Shown piece after piece: positions 28,321 through 35,592 of a stretch of 64,000 nt of DNA. Source of the DNA: Myxococcus qinghaiensis (GTDB lineage: Bacteria > Myxococcota > Myxococcia > Myxococcales > Myxococcaceae); NCBI RefSeq assembly GCF_024198215.1, contig NZ_JAKCFA010000017.1:207523-271522 (forward strand), given 5' to 3'. Under the pieces are notes generated by a model that saw only the letters and a program-made list of their open reading frames with translations, was not told the DNA's origin and searched no databases. The position numbers and the translations under genes were made by a program. Within the stretch, counting starts at the first letter, position 1; each line of letters starts with the position of its first letter.

Positions 28321-28347
28321 CACGCCAGCACCTCGAACGCTGGCGTG
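28321..28347. terminator. Bidirectional terminator hairpin
   Basis: CACGCCAGC and GCTGGCGTG form a perfect 9-bp stem around ACCTCGAAC, centred between two convergent genes (stops at 28300 and 28384). No T-tract on either strand. Confidence 0.65.
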
Positions 28348-28383
28348 CCCGGGCCGCTTCAGCGCAGGTCGAGCAACCCCACG

Positions 28384-29322
28384 TCAGCGTCCTGCTCCCG
28401 CGCGGTCCTCCTCACTCGGCAGGACACCCTTTCGCACCAGCTCGCGGAAGTAGCGCGCCGCCGGGTCCAACTGGGTGCGCTCGTGCCAGCACATGGAGAT
28501 TCTGACGGAGTGTGAGGGATGGGGTGCGTCGACCGCCTGCACCGTGAAGCGAGTCCCCTGCTCCAGCACGAGCGACTCCGGCAACGTCGCGACCAACTCG
28601 GTCGCGGCGACCACCGCCGCCGCGGCGGTGAATGAGGGCACCGTCATGACGACCTCTCGGGGGATACCCGCGCGCGCGTAGGCGGCACCGACGGCGTCAC
28701 GGAAGCTCTTGCCCGGCACCATCTCCACGCGGACATGTCGGAGTCCTCCCAGCATCCGCGCCGACAGTCGCTTGCCCAGCACCGGGTGTCCCCGACGCGC
28801 CACGAGCACGGTGCGCTCCGTCAACAACGGCTCGGTGTGCAGACCCGGCCCCTGTCCCGCGACGCCCAGGTGGAGATCCACCTCTCCCGACCCCAGGTCC
28901 CCCAGCGAGACGAGGGAATCGATACCGACCACGCGAAGGTGCGCATTCGGCAGCTCCTTGCTCACCAGCACCGCGATGCGGGGCACCCACGTGAGCTGTC
29001 CCGCATCGGCGGCGGCCAGGGTGAAGGTCTGCTTGCACCGCAGGGGCTCGAAAGGGACTTCATGGAGCGCGAGCTCCATCTCCCGAAGCCCACGGCCAAT
29101 CGCGGGGGCCAGCGCGAGCGCTCTCGGCGTGGGGACGATGCCACGTCCCTTGCGAGTCACGAGCGGGTCTCCGAGCAGGACGCGGAGCCGCGCCAGGCTG
29201 TTGCTGATGGCGGACGGCGTGACATGGAGCCGCTCGGACGCGCGGACCACGCTGCGCTCCGCGAGCACGGTGTGGAGGACCAGGAGGAGATTGAGGTCGA
29301 TGGCCCCTATCTGAATACTCAT
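28384..29322 (-). CDS. LysR-family transcriptional regulator
   Basis: A 312-residue regulator. The N-terminal winged helix reads L-N-L-L-L-V-L-H-T-V-L-A-E-R-S-V-V-R-A-S-E, followed by V-T-P-S-A-I-S-N-S-L-A-R-L-R and D-P-L-V-T-R, close to the NodD/PcpR-like subgroup. Residues about 90-300 are the periplasmic-binding-protein-like effector domain. It is divergently transcribed from the haloalkane-dehalogenase-like gene with 67 bp between start codons, the classical arrangement for a LysR protein controlling its neighbour. An inverted repeat lies in that gap. Confidence 0.9.
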   Translation of the reverse strand: MSIQIGAIDLNLLLVLHTVLAERSVVRASERLHVTPSAISNSLARLRVLLGDPLVTRKGRGIVPTPRALALAPAIGRGLREMELALHEVPFEPLRCKQTFTLAAADAGQLTWVPRIAVLVSKELPNAHLRVVGIDSLVSLGDLGSGEVDLHLGVAGQGPGLHTEPLLTERTVLVARRGHPVLGKRLSARMLGGLRHVRVEMVPGKSFRDAVGAAYARAGIPREVVMTVPSFTAAAAVVAATELVATLPESLVLEQGTRFTVQAVDAPHPSHSVRISMCWHERTQLDPAARYFRELVRKGVLPSEEDRAGAGR

Positions 29323-29326
29323 GATG

Positions 29327-29345
29327 CGTGAGGTTACTGCTCACG
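29327..29345. promoter_or_regulatory. Inverted repeat between the lysR gene and the dehalogenase-like gene
   Basis: CGTGAG and CTCACG are separated by GTTACTG. The site lies 4 bp upstream of the LysR start codon and 44 bp upstream of the hydrolase start. It is a plausible LysR binding site; the spacing is T-N13-A, not the textbook T-N11-A. Confidence 0.45.
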
Positions 29346-29389
29346 AACCATCACGGCCAGGAAGGTATCCCCGGCCACATATTGGGCGC

Positions 29390-30334
29390 ATGCACAGACT
29401 GCTCGGCTGGCTCCTCACCGGCGCGCTCATCGCGTGCCACTCAACTCCCCTTGTCCTTCCCCAGCGCACGCCCATGCCCACCACCCACCAGGTCCCCGTC
29501 CTCGACTCCTTCATCTCCTATCGTGAGGAAGGAGCCGGCTCGCCCATCGTGTTCCTGCACGGCAACCCCACGTCCTCGTATGTGTGGCGCAACGTGACGC
29601 CAAAGCTCGCCGACCGCGGGCGCTGCCTCGCGCCCGACCTCATCGGGATGGGGAGCTCCGGCAAGCCCGACATCGCCTATCGCTTCGGGGACCACGCGCG
29701 GTACCTCGACGCCTGGTTCGACGCGCTCGGCCTGCGCGACGTCGTGCTCGTCGGCTACGACTGGGGTGGAGTGCTCGCGCTCGACTGGGCCTCACGGCAT
29801 CCGGACCGCGTGCGCGGCGTCGTGGTCTTCGAGACGTTCCTCCGGCCGATGCACTGGAGCGACTGGTCGCCGGAGGGTGAGCAGATGTTCCGCGCGCTGC
29901 GTACGCCTGGCGTCGGAGAGAAGCTGGTGCTGGAGCAGAACCAGTTCCTCGTGCGCTCGCTCGGCCATGGCGTCAAGACGGGCCTCACCGAGAGCGCCCG
30001 CGAGGCCTACTACGCCCCCTATCCCGACGCGGCGTCACGGCGCCCCATGCTTCAGTGGCCGCGCGAGATTCCCATCGACGGAGAGCCCGCCGACGTCGCC
30101 GCCGTCATCGAGCGCTACGACGCGTGGCTCGCGCATCCGTCCGCGAAGCCAGCGCTCCTGCTGACCTTCGGCGATGCCGGCCTCAGCGCACCCGGAGTCA
30201 TCGAGTGGGCACGCACCACACTCCCAGGTCTCGAAATCGTTCCGCTCACCCCAGCGGGACACCACGCGCCGGAGGACGCGCCCGACGACATCGCCCGCGC
30301 CCTCCAGGGCTGGCTCGACCGCCACGGTTGGTGA
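29390..30334 (+). CDS. Haloalkane-dehalogenase-like alpha/beta hydrolase, predicted lipoprotein
   Basis: A 314-residue hydrolase close to LinB/DhaA-type haloalkane dehalogenases. H-G-N-P-T-S-S-Y-V-W-R-N (residues 57-68) is the oxyanion/halide-binding segment with Asn59. G-Y-D-W-G-G holds the nucleophile Asp124 and halide-binding Trp125. Glu148 (V-F-E-T-F-L-R-P) is at the subfamily II acid position, 24 residues after the nucleophile as in LinB. H-H-A-P-E-D-A-P at 291-292 supplies the base. D-L-I-G-M-G-S-S-G-K-P and W-P-R-E-I-P-I also match. The family hydrolyses carbon-halogen bonds to alcohol and halide. Unusually, the first 17 residues form a lipoprotein signal (L-T-G-A-L-I-A-C). The native substrate is unknown. 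Confidence 0.88.
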   Translation: MHRLLGWLLTGALIACHSTPLVLPQRTPMPTTHQVPVLDSFISYREEGAGSPIVFLHGNPTSSYVWRNVTPKLADRGRCLAPDLIGMGSSGKPDIAYRFGDHARYLDAWFDALGLRDVVLVGYDWGGVLALDWASRHPDRVRGVVVFETFLRPMHWSDWSPEGEQMFRALRTPGVGEKLVLEQNQFLVRSLGHGVKTGLTESAREAYYAPYPDAASRRPMLQWPREIPIDGEPADVAAVIERYDAWLAHPSAKPALLLTFGDAGLSAPGVIEWARTTLPGLEIVPLTPAGHHAPEDAPDDIARALQGWLDRHGW

Positions 30335-30342
30335 CTCACCAA
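30328..30342. terminator. 15-bp palindrome across convergent stop codons
   Basis: TTGGTGA and TCACCAA flank one C and contain the stop codons of both convergent genes (TGA 30332-30334; TCA 30336-30338). Only the inner seven bases are forced by the facing stops; the other eight add real symmetry. Confidence 0.4.
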
Positions 30343-30662
30343 GCGCCGAACAAAGCCCGCTCGACCTCCGTCACGAGCGAGTCGCCGCCCAACGACATCG
30401 TCGCATCCCAGCTCCGTCCCGTGCGGTCCATGAGCCAGGACTCGAGATGCGCCAGGACGAGATTGGCGGTCTCCGTCCGGGTCAGCAGGCCTTCCAACGC
30501 GCACGCCCAGCCATCCTTCGCGCCGAACAGGACACGGTCGATGACCTGGTGCAGCTCATCGTCCGTCACATCATCGCCCCCAGCCTGCTCCGCCATGCGG
30601 CGCGCGCAACCCACGAGCGCCACCATGTCCGGAGCGGCTGGAGCATCACCCTGCGTTCCCAT
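30336..30662 (-). CDS. Small hypothetical protein
   Basis: A 108-residue soluble, mostly helical protein that I do not recognise: A-L-V-G-C-A-R-R-M-A-E-Q-A-G-G-D-D-V, then H-Q-V-I-D-R-V-L-F-G-A-K-D-G-W-A and a final L-V-T-E-V-E-R-A-L-F-G. No membrane or signal segment. It lies convergent to the dehalogenase-like gene and downstream of no gene on its own strand within 60 bp except the next one, so it may be co-transcribed with it. Confidence 0.55.
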   Translation of the reverse strand: MGTQGDAPAAPDMVALVGCARRMAEQAGGDDVTDDELHQVIDRVLFGAKDGWACALEGLLTRTETANLVLAHLESWLMDRTGRSWDATMSLGGDSLVTEVERALFGAW

Positions 30663-30723
30663 GGCGCCAACTATCTCCAGGCCCCGCTCCCGGGTCCATC
30701 TCGCGCGTCCGTGTCCACGCGAT

Positions 30724-31953
30724 TCAGCGCACGTCGAGAAACCCCGCGTCGGTGACCTTCTCGAGGCCCGTCAACCAGGTGAACTCGTCCGTGTCGTTGT
30801 CATACACGCCGATGACACCGCCTCGCGCGTTCAGGATGAGGTTCCGCCCATCCTCGCTGAGGTCGTGCACCCCCTCCATGCCTTCAGCCTTCAGCTCACG
30901 GACTTCATCCCGGTCGAGCGAGTACTCGTACAGTTTGGAGACGCCGGTGGAGAAGTAGTGGCTCTGGATGAAGTACGCCGTCTTGCGCCGCGAGCTCGCC
31001 GCCAGGAGCTCGCCGCCGCTGCAGTAGGTGTCGTGGGTCCCCCAGACCTTCTCCTGGCCGGTGCGCAGATCGAGGCGACGATAGGTAGCCGAGTCCGCCC
31101 CCTCGCAGTTCAGGCCCTCGTCCTGCGTCCCCTCACGGTAGAAGACCATCGAGTCGCCCAGCACCATGGGCGACAGGAGTCCCTTCCGCTTCTGTTTCAT
31201 GGGCGGCCCCAGCTTCCAAGGCTTCGTGCCCGTGGGGTCCATCGTCGCGATGCGCACGCCGCCGCGCTCGTGCCTCATCACGGTGCGCGACTCCCCAAGG
31301 ACGAGGTCGTTGCTCGCGGTGTCCGTCACGTGAATGGGCAACACGTGAATGCCCTCGGGCTTGGGCCCGAAGCTCCAGCTCCACCAGTCCGCCGTGGTCA
31401 CCGTCCCATTGGCGACGAGCACGCGAGAGCCGTCGGCCATGAACTGCTCGGGACGCTGCGAGCGCTGGATGTTGTTGCTCGTCCACTGCGCCGGAGCTCC
31501 GGGGGTGACCGCCACGACGCCCTCCAGGTCCCCCATCACGAGCAGGTTGCCCTCCTTGGCGCGGCCCGCCTTGTCGGTGGGCACATCCACCCTGCGGCCC
31601 GACAGCGTCATGCTCACCAGCCGGGTCGAACCGACATCCCCGCTGACCGAGACACCCATCGCCCAGCGGCCCGTGGGCGGGTGCACGGCGAGGTACCAGA
31701 GCGAACACGGCTCGGTCTCCCGAAACAACTTGCCCTTGTCGGGCCCGGCCAGCATCCGGCGCTCCTCCACCTGTTCGCAGTCCGCCAGGGTTCGGGAGCC
31801 CTGCGAATCGATATAGAGGACCTTCCCGGGGACCAATGCAATCAACGGCACTGGGGAGACAGGGGTCTTGGGAGCTTCGGGGGTTTCGGCCCACACCGTC
31901 GCGGACGTGGCCAGCAGTGCGGTCAGCACCGTGCTGCGCAAGATGTCGGGCAT
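30724..31953 (-). CDS. Exported beta-propeller-like protein, unknown function
   Basis: A 409-residue protein that I do not recognise. Residues 1-22 form a Sec signal (I-L-R-S-T-V-L-T-A-L-L-A-T-S-A-T-V-W-A). The mature sequence repeats short strands such as V-P-G-K-V-L-Y-I-D-S, G-V-R-I-A-T-M-D-P-T-G-T-K-P-W, T-Y-R-R-L-D-L-R-T-G-Q-E and K-L-Y-E-Y-S-L-D-R-D-E-V-R-E-L, typical of a TolB/WD-like beta-propeller. The start at 31953 is where the signal begins; an ATG at 31977 is in frame. Envelope location expected, role unknown. Confidence 0.7.
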   Translation of the reverse strand: MPDILRSTVLTALLATSATVWAETPEAPKTPVSPVPLIALVPGKVLYIDSQGSRTLADCEQVEERRMLAGPDKGKLFRETEPCSLWYLAVHPPTGRWAMGVSVSGDVGSTRLVSMTLSGRRVDVPTDKAGRAKEGNLLVMGDLEGVVAVTPGAPAQWTSNNIQRSQRPEQFMADGSRVLVANGTVTTADWWSWSFGPKPEGIHVLPIHVTDTASNDLVLGESRTVMRHERGGVRIATMDPTGTKPWKLGPPMKQKRKGLLSPMVLGDSMVFYREGTQDEGLNCEGADSATYRRLDLRTGQEKVWGTHDTYCSGGELLAASSRRKTAYFIQSHYFSTGVSKLYEYSLDRDEVRELKAEGMEGVHDLSEDGRNLILNARGGVIGVYDNDTDEFTWLTGLEKVTDAGFLDVR

Positions 31954-32073
31954 GCGCCTGATGACGCACGCTCCCATCCTGTATTCACCCTGCGTGTGGA
32001 TTGTTCCATGGGAGCGGTGGAGCGCCGCTCCCGCGCGGGGAGCGGCGCCAGTCAGCTCGTTCGTACAGGGACG

Positions 32074-32568
32074 CTAGGCCTTCACCTTGCCCTCACCCTT
32101 GCCCTTCAACTCGATGCGCTTCGACTGCACCTCCGCTCGCTTCGGAGTCACGACGGACAGGACCCCATCCTTGAGCTCGGCCTGGACATGGTCGATGTCG
32201 ACCCCGTCCGGCAGCGTGAACGAACGGGAGAAGCCGCCGTAGCTGCGCTCATAGGTGTAGTAGGTGTCTCCCTCGTCCTTCTTCTCCTCTTCGCGGCGTC
32301 CGGAGATGGTGAGCCGGCTCCCGGTGAGCGCGATGTCCAGGTCCTTCTCTTCGACACCGGGCAGGTCCGCCTTGAAGATGTAGGAGTCCTTCGTCTCCTT
32401 CACCTCGAATGCCGGCAGGAACTCGCCTCCCTGTCCGACGTCTCTCGTGCCTCGGGAAAGGGCGCTGAGCGGGTCCCACCGCATGAGGTCCTGCATCGCC
32501 TCGAACGGGTCCCATCCGCGTCGTCCCGTGATTCCTCTCTCCGACTCGCCTCTTCGAATGATTGCCAT
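32074..32568 (-). CDS. Small heat shock protein (Hsp20/alpha-crystallin, SP21-like)
   Basis: A 164-residue chaperone. The N-terminal W-D-P-F-E-A-M-Q-D-L-M-R-W-D-P is typical of the SP21/HspA group of myxobacteria (stress and development protein of Stigmatella). The alpha-crystallin domain spans about 50-145: F-K-A-D-L-P-G-V-E-E-K-D-L, L-T-I-S-G-R-R-E, F-T-L-P-D-G-V-D and the end motif G-V-L-S-V-V-T-P-K. It binds unfolding proteins without ATP. The ATG at 32568 has GGAGG nine bases upstream. No CIRCE element is visible. The MarR gene lies 252 bp upstream on the same strand. Confidence 0.93.
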   Translation of the reverse strand: MAIIRRGESERGITGRRGWDPFEAMQDLMRWDPLSALSRGTRDVGQGGEFLPAFEVKETKDSYIFKADLPGVEEKDLDIALTGSRLTISGRREEEKKDEGDTYYTYERSYGGFSRSFTLPDGVDIDHVQAELKDGVLSVVTPKRAEVQSKRIELKGKGEGKVKA

Positions 32569-32820
32569 CGCGCCACCTCCGTGTGTTCCGACGTGCTCCG
32601 CGGAACCGACTGGAAAGGTGAGCGCGGGTGCCAGTTCGCGGAAGAGGCCAGCGGGCGTCCCGAGGGCACCGGACGCCGCCTGCTCCGGGCGGTGAGGACC
32701 GGGAGGATGCCCGCTTCCCCGGAGGAAGCCCTGGGTGAACTCCACCGCGAGGACCGGCGGGCCGCCGGGGTCACCGCGCGCCGGGCGGGTCCGTGAGCAA
32801 CCGGGAGGCCAGACTCCGGC

Positions 32821-33285
32821 TCAGGCCTCGCTGGCTGCGTCAGCGTCCTGCTCCAGCGCCTCGCGAACATCCTGGAGCGTCGTCAGCGCGGTCTTCAGCG
32901 ACGCCACGGACACCCGGCCTCCCACCTTGTTCGCCCACGCCAGTTGGCGCGCCTCCACCTCGCGCAGCCGCTCGCGCCCCTTCGTCGTCAGCGCGATGAG
33001 CTTGGCCCTGCGGTGGTGCGGGTTCTCCTGGTACTCGACCAGCCCCTCGGCCTCCAGCGCGTCCGCCGTCTGCTGCACGCTCTGCCGCGTCAATCCAATG
33101 GTGCGCGCCACGTTCGCCACCGGCGTCGGCTCATGGTCCACCACCCCCAGCACCTGCCAGCGCGCGCTCGTGAGCCCCGACGGCTCGGAGAGGAGCTCCC
33201 CCGCCGCGAGCAGCAGGCCGTTGTTCCGGAAGATTTCGAGCACCAGGTCGGTGAAGGTCGACCCGGCCGTCGTGTATTTCGCCAT
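32821..33285 (-). CDS. MarR-family transcriptional regulator
   Basis: A 154-residue winged-helix repressor. L-T-S-A-R-W-Q-V-L-G-V-V, then V-A-N-V-A-R-T-I-G-L-T-R-Q-S-V-Q-Q-T-A-D-A-L-E-A-E-G-L-V (recognition helix), the wing N-P-H-H-R-R-A-K-L-I-A-L-T and a long dimerisation helix. Two near-identical palindromes lie directly before its start codon, so it very probably represses itself. No Shine-Dalgarno is visible, because the operator occupies the position. The divergent gene at 33415 may share the control. Confidence 0.92.
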   Translation of the reverse strand: MAKYTTAGSTFTDLVLEIFRNNGLLLAAGELLSEPSGLTSARWQVLGVVDHEPTPVANVARTIGLTRQSVQQTADALEAEGLVEYQENPHHRRAKLIALTTKGRERLREVEARQLAWANKVGGRVSVASLKTALTTLQDVREALEQDADAASEA

Positions 33286-33286
33286 G

Positions 33287-33319
33287 GACAGAAGGCTGTC
33301 TGATTGACAGATGGCTGTC
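33287..33319. promoter_or_regulatory. Twin MarR-type operators
   Basis: Two 14-bp palindromes, GACAG-AAGG-CTGTC (33287-33300) and GACAG-ATGG-CTGTC (33306-33319), are spaced 19 bp centre to centre, directly upstream of the MarR start codon (33283-33285). The second extends to a 6-bp arm (TGACAG/CTGTCA). This is a classic autoregulation layout. Confidence 0.75.
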
Positions 33320-33414
33320 AAACAAACCTCCTCTCCCCGCACTCCCGAAACTCCCGTGAATTTCCGGGGACCCGTGGCGTCCAGGAAGCGCACCCTCGTC
33401 ACCCGGAGCCCGTG

Positions 33415-34170
33415 ATGCTTCGCCCCCTCGCCGGACTTCTCCCCCTGTGTCTGCTCGCCACCGGCTGCGGAACCTCGGCTCGCCATCAGCAACTGCTGGA
33501 ACGCAGGGAGGCCATCCGCACCTCCAATGAAGCCTTCGCCATCGAGGAGCTCGCCAACTACCGGAGCAAGAGCGGGTTCCAGGAGACCCGTTGGGGCATG
33601 TCCTCCGACGAGGTCGCCGCGCTCTATCCCGGGGCCAGGGCGACGTCGTCCCAGGGCGACCTCCGCGTCGCCACCCGCGTCACGGACCGCCCGGCAACGG
33701 TGGACTTCAAGTTCACGATGAACAAGCTCGCCGCCGTGTCCCTGCGCTTCGACACCGACGCGCCCCTGCGCGAGGACTTCGATGCACTCGCGGAGCTCTT
33801 GAGCATCAAGTACGGCGCGCCCACCTCGCGGCACGACTCCGTCGAAATCGCGGAGCAGCGCCTGCGCACGGCGGAGTCCTACAACCGGAGCCTGGGCGAA
33901 GGCACGAGCCGCTCCAGGACCACCGGGGACGACCGCGCCTACGAGGAGCGGGTTCGCATGGAGGCGCTCGCCGCCAGGTCGGACTACGTGCTGGAGAAGA
34001 CGTGGAAGGACTCGGAGACGAAGCTCCAGCTCTCCGCCTGGCAACAGCCCGACTCCAAGCGGCTCAGCCTGGACTACGTGAGCCGCTTCCTCGAGCCGCA
34101 CCTGAGCAACCGGCCCGAGACCGAGGACGGGGACCTGGAGCGCAAGTACGAGCAGGCCCAGGAGCTGTGA
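33415..34170 (+). CDS. Lipoprotein, unknown function
   Basis: A 251-residue protein. Residues 1-17 form a signal with lipobox L-L-A-T-G-C. The mature part has W-G-M-S-S-D-E-V-A-A-L-Y-P-G-A, followed by alternating strands V-D-F-K-F-T-M-N-K-L-A-A-V-S-L-R-F, then K-Y-G-A-P-T-S-R and a charged helical tail. The W-G-M-S-x-x-E-V pattern occurs in small periplasmic proteins of unknown function. It is divergent from the MarR gene with the twin operators in between. Confidence 0.7.
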   Translation: MLRPLAGLLPLCLLATGCGTSARHQQLLERREAIRTSNEAFAIEELANYRSKSGFQETRWGMSSDEVAALYPGARATSSQGDLRVATRVTDRPATVDFKFTMNKLAAVSLRFDTDAPLREDFDALAELLSIKYGAPTSRHDSVEIAEQRLRTAESYNRSLGEGTSRSRTTGDDRAYEERVRMEALAARSDYVLEKTWKDSETKLQLSAWQQPDSKRLSLDYVSRFLEPHLSNRPETEDGDLERKYEQAQEL

Positions 34171-34178
34171 GCTTGGGC

Positions 34179-34191
34179 CCCGAGACTCGGG
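34179..34191. terminator. Short palindrome after the lipoprotein gene
   Basis: CCCGAG and CTCGGG flank one A, 9 bp past the stop at 34170 and between convergent genes. Weak evidence for termination. Confidence 0.3.
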
Positions 34192-34249
34192 AGCTTCAAC
34201 GACAAGCCCCCAAGTCCACCTCGCTGAGCCTGGCGCTCCAGGACGAGCC

Positions 34250-35272
34250 TCACGAGCGCCGACGACGCGCTCGCGCCAGGCCCATCAACCCCAGCAGCGC
34301 GAGCCCCGCCAGCGGCCCACCGGAGCTGTTGCACCCCGCGGCCTCATCGTCCGAGCTGTCCGGAGACACCCCCGAGGGAGGCAGCACTCCACCAGGTCCC
34401 TCCTCCGGCGACGTGCCCGCATCGGTGCCAGGCGGCGTGCCCGCGTCCGTGGGCTCCTCCGGCTTTGGGTCGGAGCCCGCGTCCACGGTGGGCGTGCCCG
34501 CGTCCGGCGTGGGAGTGCCCGCATCCGTCGGCGTGCCCGCGTCCGGCGTGGGCGTGGGCGTCGTGTCCAGCACGTCCGCCAGCGTCGTCGCCTGGATGAA
34601 ACCGTCGTGGTACAGCACGCCCACCGGCTTCACCGTGTCGCTGCGATACAGGCCCAGCTTCAGGTAGTTGTTCTGGCCCGCGTACATCGTCGCGGCGCTC
34701 CGCTTCGCCAGCACCTTCTCCTTGTTGTGCCACAGCTCCACGAAGCCCGTGCTCGCCTTGGCGGACCACTTCACGTGCAGGATGAACTCGTGCCACACGC
34801 CGCGCTGGAGCTTGCCGCGCCACGGAATGGTGGAGTCGGAGTTGAGCGCCATTCGAATCTCTTCCCCGCGCACGTAGAACTCCAGCGGCGGTGAGCCGCA
34901 GCACCCGTCGTGGTGCCACTGCGTGAAGAGCTGCCACGTGTCCACGCTGGGGAAGTCCGTCGCGAACATCACCTTCCAGCGGTAGTAGTACTCGGAGCCT
35001 TCCTTCTCTCGCCCCTGGTACACGAGCTCATTGCGATTGCCGCTGGAGTTGATGGGGTCGTCGCCCTGCTTCACCGTGACCTTGAGCGCGTACTTGCCCT
35101 CCGCCACCGGGTTCGTCACCACCAGCAGGCGGTCGGAGCTGACCACCTGCTCGCCTGAGTACTGTGAGCGGTTGCCCGTCTCGAAGTCGCCGCGCCACAC
35201 GACTCCAGCGAACGCCAGGCTGGGAACCATCCACATCGCAAGCAATCCAGGAACAAAGACTCTCAAAGGCAC
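34250..35272 (-). CDS. Secreted polysaccharide-lyase-like protein with MYXO-CTERM tail
   Basis: A 340-residue protein. I choose the GTG at 35272 because it has AAGGA upstream and starts a signal peptide (L-R-V-F-V-P-G-L-L-A-M-W-M-V-P-S-L-A-F-A). Residues about 25-215 form a beta-jelly-roll with N-R-N-E-L-V-Y-Q, Y-Y-Y-R-W-K-V-M-F, W-Q-L-F-T-Q-W-H and W-H-E-F-I-L-H-V-K-W-S, matching what I know of PL20/heparin-lyase-like glucuronan lyases. Residues 218-305 are D-A-G-T-P-type repeats. The C-terminus, G-C-N-S-S-G-G-P then a hydrophobic helix and R-A-R-R-R-R-S, is a MYXO-CTERM sorting signal for surface attachment. Substrate unknown. Confidence 0.87.
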   Translation of the reverse strand: MPLRVFVPGLLAMWMVPSLAFAGVVWRGDFETGNRSQYSGEQVVSSDRLLVVTNPVAEGKYALKVTVKQGDDPINSSGNRNELVYQGREKEGSEYYYRWKVMFATDFPSVDTWQLFTQWHHDGCCGSPPLEFYVRGEEIRMALNSDSTIPWRGKLQRGVWHEFILHVKWSAKASTGFVELWHNKEKVLAKRSAATMYAGQNNYLKLGLYRSDTVKPVGVLYHDGFIQATTLADVLDTTPTPTPDAGTPTDAGTPTPDAGTPTVDAGSDPKPEEPTDAGTPPGTDAGTSPEEGPGGVLPPSGVSPDSSDDEAAGCNSSGGPLAGLALLGLMGLARARRRRS

Positions 35273-35592
35273 GCGTCCTTGCGAAGGTTTGAAGGCAAAC
35301 GGTCGACGCACCGTAGCCGAAACCCTTCCAGGCTTCATTCCCCCTTCGAGTTGTTCCCACTCGCCTGACAACAGGGCGAGCATCCAGGCAGGGGGTTGGA
35401 CGTTTGATAAATGTTTCACCTCCGCGAGCCCCTGGAGAGCGCCACGCGAGCCTGCCAGGGCGGTCAGTTCACCTAATGACTCGACGCGTCACGAAAGGAA
35501 ACAAGCGAGCGCGGGCTGACCGCCGAGAGGTGGTGTGGTGTATGGTCCCCACCCCTTCCGGCGCCCATTCCAGGGGCGTCCCGGGTGCACCC
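35273..35592. other. 320-bp divergent intergenic region
   Basis: It separates the lyase-like gene (minus) and astA (plus). An AT-richer stretch near 35400-35417 (TTTGATAAATGTTTCAC) may hold a promoter. No gene, repeat or hairpin stands out. An in-frame ATG at 35404 would extend astA by 63 low-quality residues and is not supported. Confidence 0.5.

Noticed and set aside
30055..32796. A 913-codon plus-strand open frame
   Set aside because: It crosses several real genes on the other strand, including Hsp20 and the exported propeller-like protein, and has no domain.
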